DNA of 15,340 nucleotides from an uncultured Eubacteriales bacterium (GTDB lineage Bacteria; Bacillota; Clostridia; Oscillospirales; Oscillospiraceae), in assembly GCA_958402445.1 (NCBI GenBank), contig CATXTO010000043.1:1-15340 (forward strand), written 5' to 3'. This document shows positions 13,880-15,340 of the stretch, in pieces (position 1 is the first letter of the stretch; the number at the start of each line of letters is the position of its first letter). The notes beneath the pieces are model-generated. The model saw nothing but the letters and a program-made list of their open reading frames with translations. It searched no databases and had not been told where the DNA came from. Made by a program: the position numbers and the translations under genes.

Positions 13880-13908
13880 CCTGACATTACGACAAAGGAG
13901 GCCGCGAG

Positions 13909-14286
13909 ATGGCATTGAATCGCATTGGCCGCATCAATGAGGAGATTCAGCGGGAGCTGGCCGGCTTGCTGCGGGGCCTAAAGGACCCGCGGGTCCAGGA
14001 GACCATGATCTCCATCACCCGGGTGGACACCACCCCGGATTTGCGCTACGCCAAAATTTATGTGAGCTTTTTGGACCGGGAACGGGCCAAGGACGCGCTG
14101 AAGGGGCTCCGTTCCGCAGGCGGCTATCTGCGCCGCAGCCTGGGCGCGTCCCTGCAGCTGCGCTATACGCCGGAGCTAGAATGGGTGGAGGACGACTCGA
14201 TCCGCCGTGGCGCCCAGATGCTGGAGCTGCTGAGTACGCTCAAAGAGCGGGAGGAACAGGCCGATGATAAAGCTGACCGTTCCTGA
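13909..14286 (+). CDS. rbfA: Ribosome-binding factor A
   Basis: Single KH-fold protein that binds the 30S subunit and helps mature the 5' end of 16S rRNA. The 125-residue protein shows the family pattern: RIGRINEEIQRELAGLL at the start, DPRVQETMISITRVDTTPDLRYAKIYVSFL (about 26-55 in total; the core is TRVDTTPDLRYAKIYVS), LRRSLGASLQLRYTPEL and the end motif WVEDDSI. A strong AAAGGAGG lies 7 nt before the ATG. It is normally contiguous with infB but is separated here by 820 bp of repeats and a terminator. Its 3' end overlaps nrnA by 23 bp. Confidence 0.96.
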   Translation: MALNRIGRINEEIQRELAGLLRGLKDPRVQETMISITRVDTTPDLRYAKIYVSFLDRERAKDALKGLRSAGGYLRRSLGASLQLRYTPELEWVEDDSIRRGAQMLELLSTLKEREEQADDKADRS

Positions 14287-15214
14287 GTTCGCCCAGGCGC
14301 TGCGGGCGCAAAAGACGTTTTTGCTTCTGACCCACCGCCGGCCCGACGGGGATACCGTGGGCAGCGCTGCGGCTCTGTGCCGGGGGCTCCGGGCCCTGGG
14401 GAAGGAGGCCTGTGTGCTGGAAAATCCCCAGCTGACGGAAAAGTACCGGTCTTATCTGGCGGGCCTGACCTGCCCGGCGCCCAAGACGGGGGCCTGTGTG
14501 GTGGCCGTGGACACGGCCAGTGCGGACATGCTGTGCCAGGGCGCCCAGGGACTTGCGGTGGATCTGCTTCTGGACCATCACGGCTCCAACGGGGGCTTCG
14601 CGCTCCAGGGCCTGGTGGAGCCCGGCGCCGCCGCCTGCGGCCAGCTGGTGTTCTCTGTATTGCGGGAGTTAGGGATCTCTTTGGACAAGCCGACGGCGGA
14701 GGCCCTGTACGTGGCGGTTTCCACGGATACGGGCTGCTTCCGCTACTCTAACACCACAGCGGAGACCCTGCGGGTGGCGGCAGCCTGCCTGGAGGCGGGG
14801 GCCGACACCTATCCCATTAACAAGGCCCTGTTTGAAACCACCCGGCTGCCCCGGCTGCGGCTCAACGCCTACCTGGCCCAGCATCTGGAGCTTCACGCCG
14901 GCGGACGCGTGGCCCTGTGTCCCATCCCCTTGGAGGTGGAGCAAGAGACTGGAGTCACGGAGGACGATCTGGAGGACGTATCCAATTTTGCCCGGAATAT
15001 TGAGGGCGTGGACCTGGCGGTTACCCTGCGGACCGTGGAGGGGGGAGACACCAAGGTCTCCGTCCGCTGCGCGCCCCAGTATGACGCCGCGGCGGTGTGC
15101 CTGCACCTGGGTGGCGGCGGGCACCGCGCCGCCGGCGGCGCCACCATCCGGGCCGGACAGGACCAGGCCGGGGCGCTGGTGCTGCAGGCTCTGCGGGAAG
15201 CGGGTATTTTATAG
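14264..15214 (+). CDS. nrnA: DHH/DHHA1 phosphoesterase, NrnA-like oligoribonuclease / pAp phosphatase
   Basis: NrnA-type enzymes degrade short RNA oligonucleotides and dephosphorylate pAp; some relatives cleave cyclic-di-AMP or pApA. In the 316-residue protein the metal-binding DHH domain shows THRRPDGDTVGS (23-34), D83 in AVDTAS, the DHH triad at 104-106 and D155 in STDTGCFRYSN. The C-terminal DHHA1 domain ends in the substrate-binding GGGGHRAAGG (283-292). No CBS or GGDEF domain is present, which makes a GdpP-type c-di-AMP phosphodiesterase unlikely. The ATG lies inside the rbfA 3' end with GGGAGG 9 nt upstream, so the two genes are coupled. truB or ribF usually follows, but the window ends in repeats. 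Confidence 0.93.
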   Translation: MIKLTVPEFAQALRAQKTFLLLTHRRPDGDTVGSAAALCRGLRALGKEACVLENPQLTEKYRSYLAGLTCPAPKTGACVVAVDTASADMLCQGAQGLAVDLLLDHHGSNGGFALQGLVEPGAAACGQLVFSVLRELGISLDKPTAEALYVAVSTDTGCFRYSNTTAETLRVAAACLEAGADTYPINKALFETTRLPRLRLNAYLAQHLELHAGGRVALCPIPLEVEQETGVTEDDLEDVSNFARNIEGVDLAVTLRTVEGGDTKVSVRCAPQYDAAAVCLHLGGGGHRAAGGATIRAGQDQAGALVLQALREAGIL

Positions 15215-15253
15215 CGGGCTTTTGCGCCCCGGGGGGCCTCCGTAGCATGAGAT

Positions 15254-15314
15254 GTTGGGGCGACCACAGCACGCCCTCAGGAGAGAACGGCGGGCGAGCG
15301 CAGCTCGCCCCTAC
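15254..15314. repeat. Palindromic composite downstream of nrnA
   Basis: A decayed left half (GGGGCGACC-ACA-...ACGCCC, no longer fully paired) is followed by an intact right hairpin, GGGCGAGC-GCA-GCTCGCCC ending CTAC (15289-15314). The trailing sequence, ACAGGGAGCG and then GGTTCGGGAATGTA at the window end, suggests another unit starts beyond the edge. Confidence 0.8.
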
Positions 15315-15340
15315 AGGGAGCGTCCGGTTCGGGAATGTAT

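Noticed and set aside
13402..13884. 160-residue open frame in the infB-rbfA gap
   Set aside because: Made of translated 136-bp repeats; similar frames start at 13266 and 13538, offsets that change the reading frame.

Overview
The window looks like chromosomal DNA from a high-GC gut-type member of the Bacillota, most likely an Oscillospiraceae-like Clostridium relative. This is inferred from four things: protein flavour (MinD, MgsA-like, HisS and TypA of clostridial type), the gene order rimP-nusA-rnpM-ylxQ-infB-rbfA-nrnA, a PerR/reverse-rubrerythrin pair typical of anaerobes, and AGGAGG-type ribosome binding sites. No phage, plasmid, transposase, CRISPR, tRNA or rRNA gene was found.

Layout. 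Positions 1-588 hold a 126-bp-period tandem array of palindromes, downstream of hisS (minus strand, 589-1947). A second array with a 103-bp period (2065-2430) separates hisS from a minus-strand operon of minD and an mgsA homologue (3642 to 2458). A divergent promoter region then drives a PerR-type regulator and a reverse rubrerythrin (3895-4919), with a PerR-box-like operator at 3863-3877 and a clear terminator at 4933-4961. A third repeat region (about 5008-5808) includes a 247-bp direct duplication and lies between the 3' ends of the rubrerythrin gene and typA (minus, 5821-7644). The typA/rimP divergent intergenic region carries two more palindromic composites and good promoters for both sides. 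The translation/ribosome-maturation cluster rimP, nusA, rnpM (ylxR), ylxQ and infB runs from 8230 to 13088. A fourth array, with a 136-bp period, plus an intrinsic terminator then separate infB from rbfA and nrnA (13909-15214). Repeats start again at the right edge.

The coding genes are mostly housekeeping: tRNA charging (HisS), translation initiation (IF2), 30S assembly (RimP, RbfA, TypA), transcription elongation and termination (NusA), RNase P modulation (RnpM), nanoRNA turnover (NrnA) and peroxide defence (PerR plus rubrerythrin).

Two things stand out. First, every long intergenic region is filled with one family of hairpins with 8-bp stems and 3-nt loops. Two stem positions change together in compensating pairs, the hairpins occur as inward-facing pairs ending in GTAGGGGCG/CGCCCCTAC, and each locus has amplified its own unit with its own period. 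A second, longer dispersed element sits beside these arrays in four copies. Second, the MgsA homologue lacks the key acidic and histidine catalytic residues of methylglyoxal synthase and is encoded directly after an orphan MinD.
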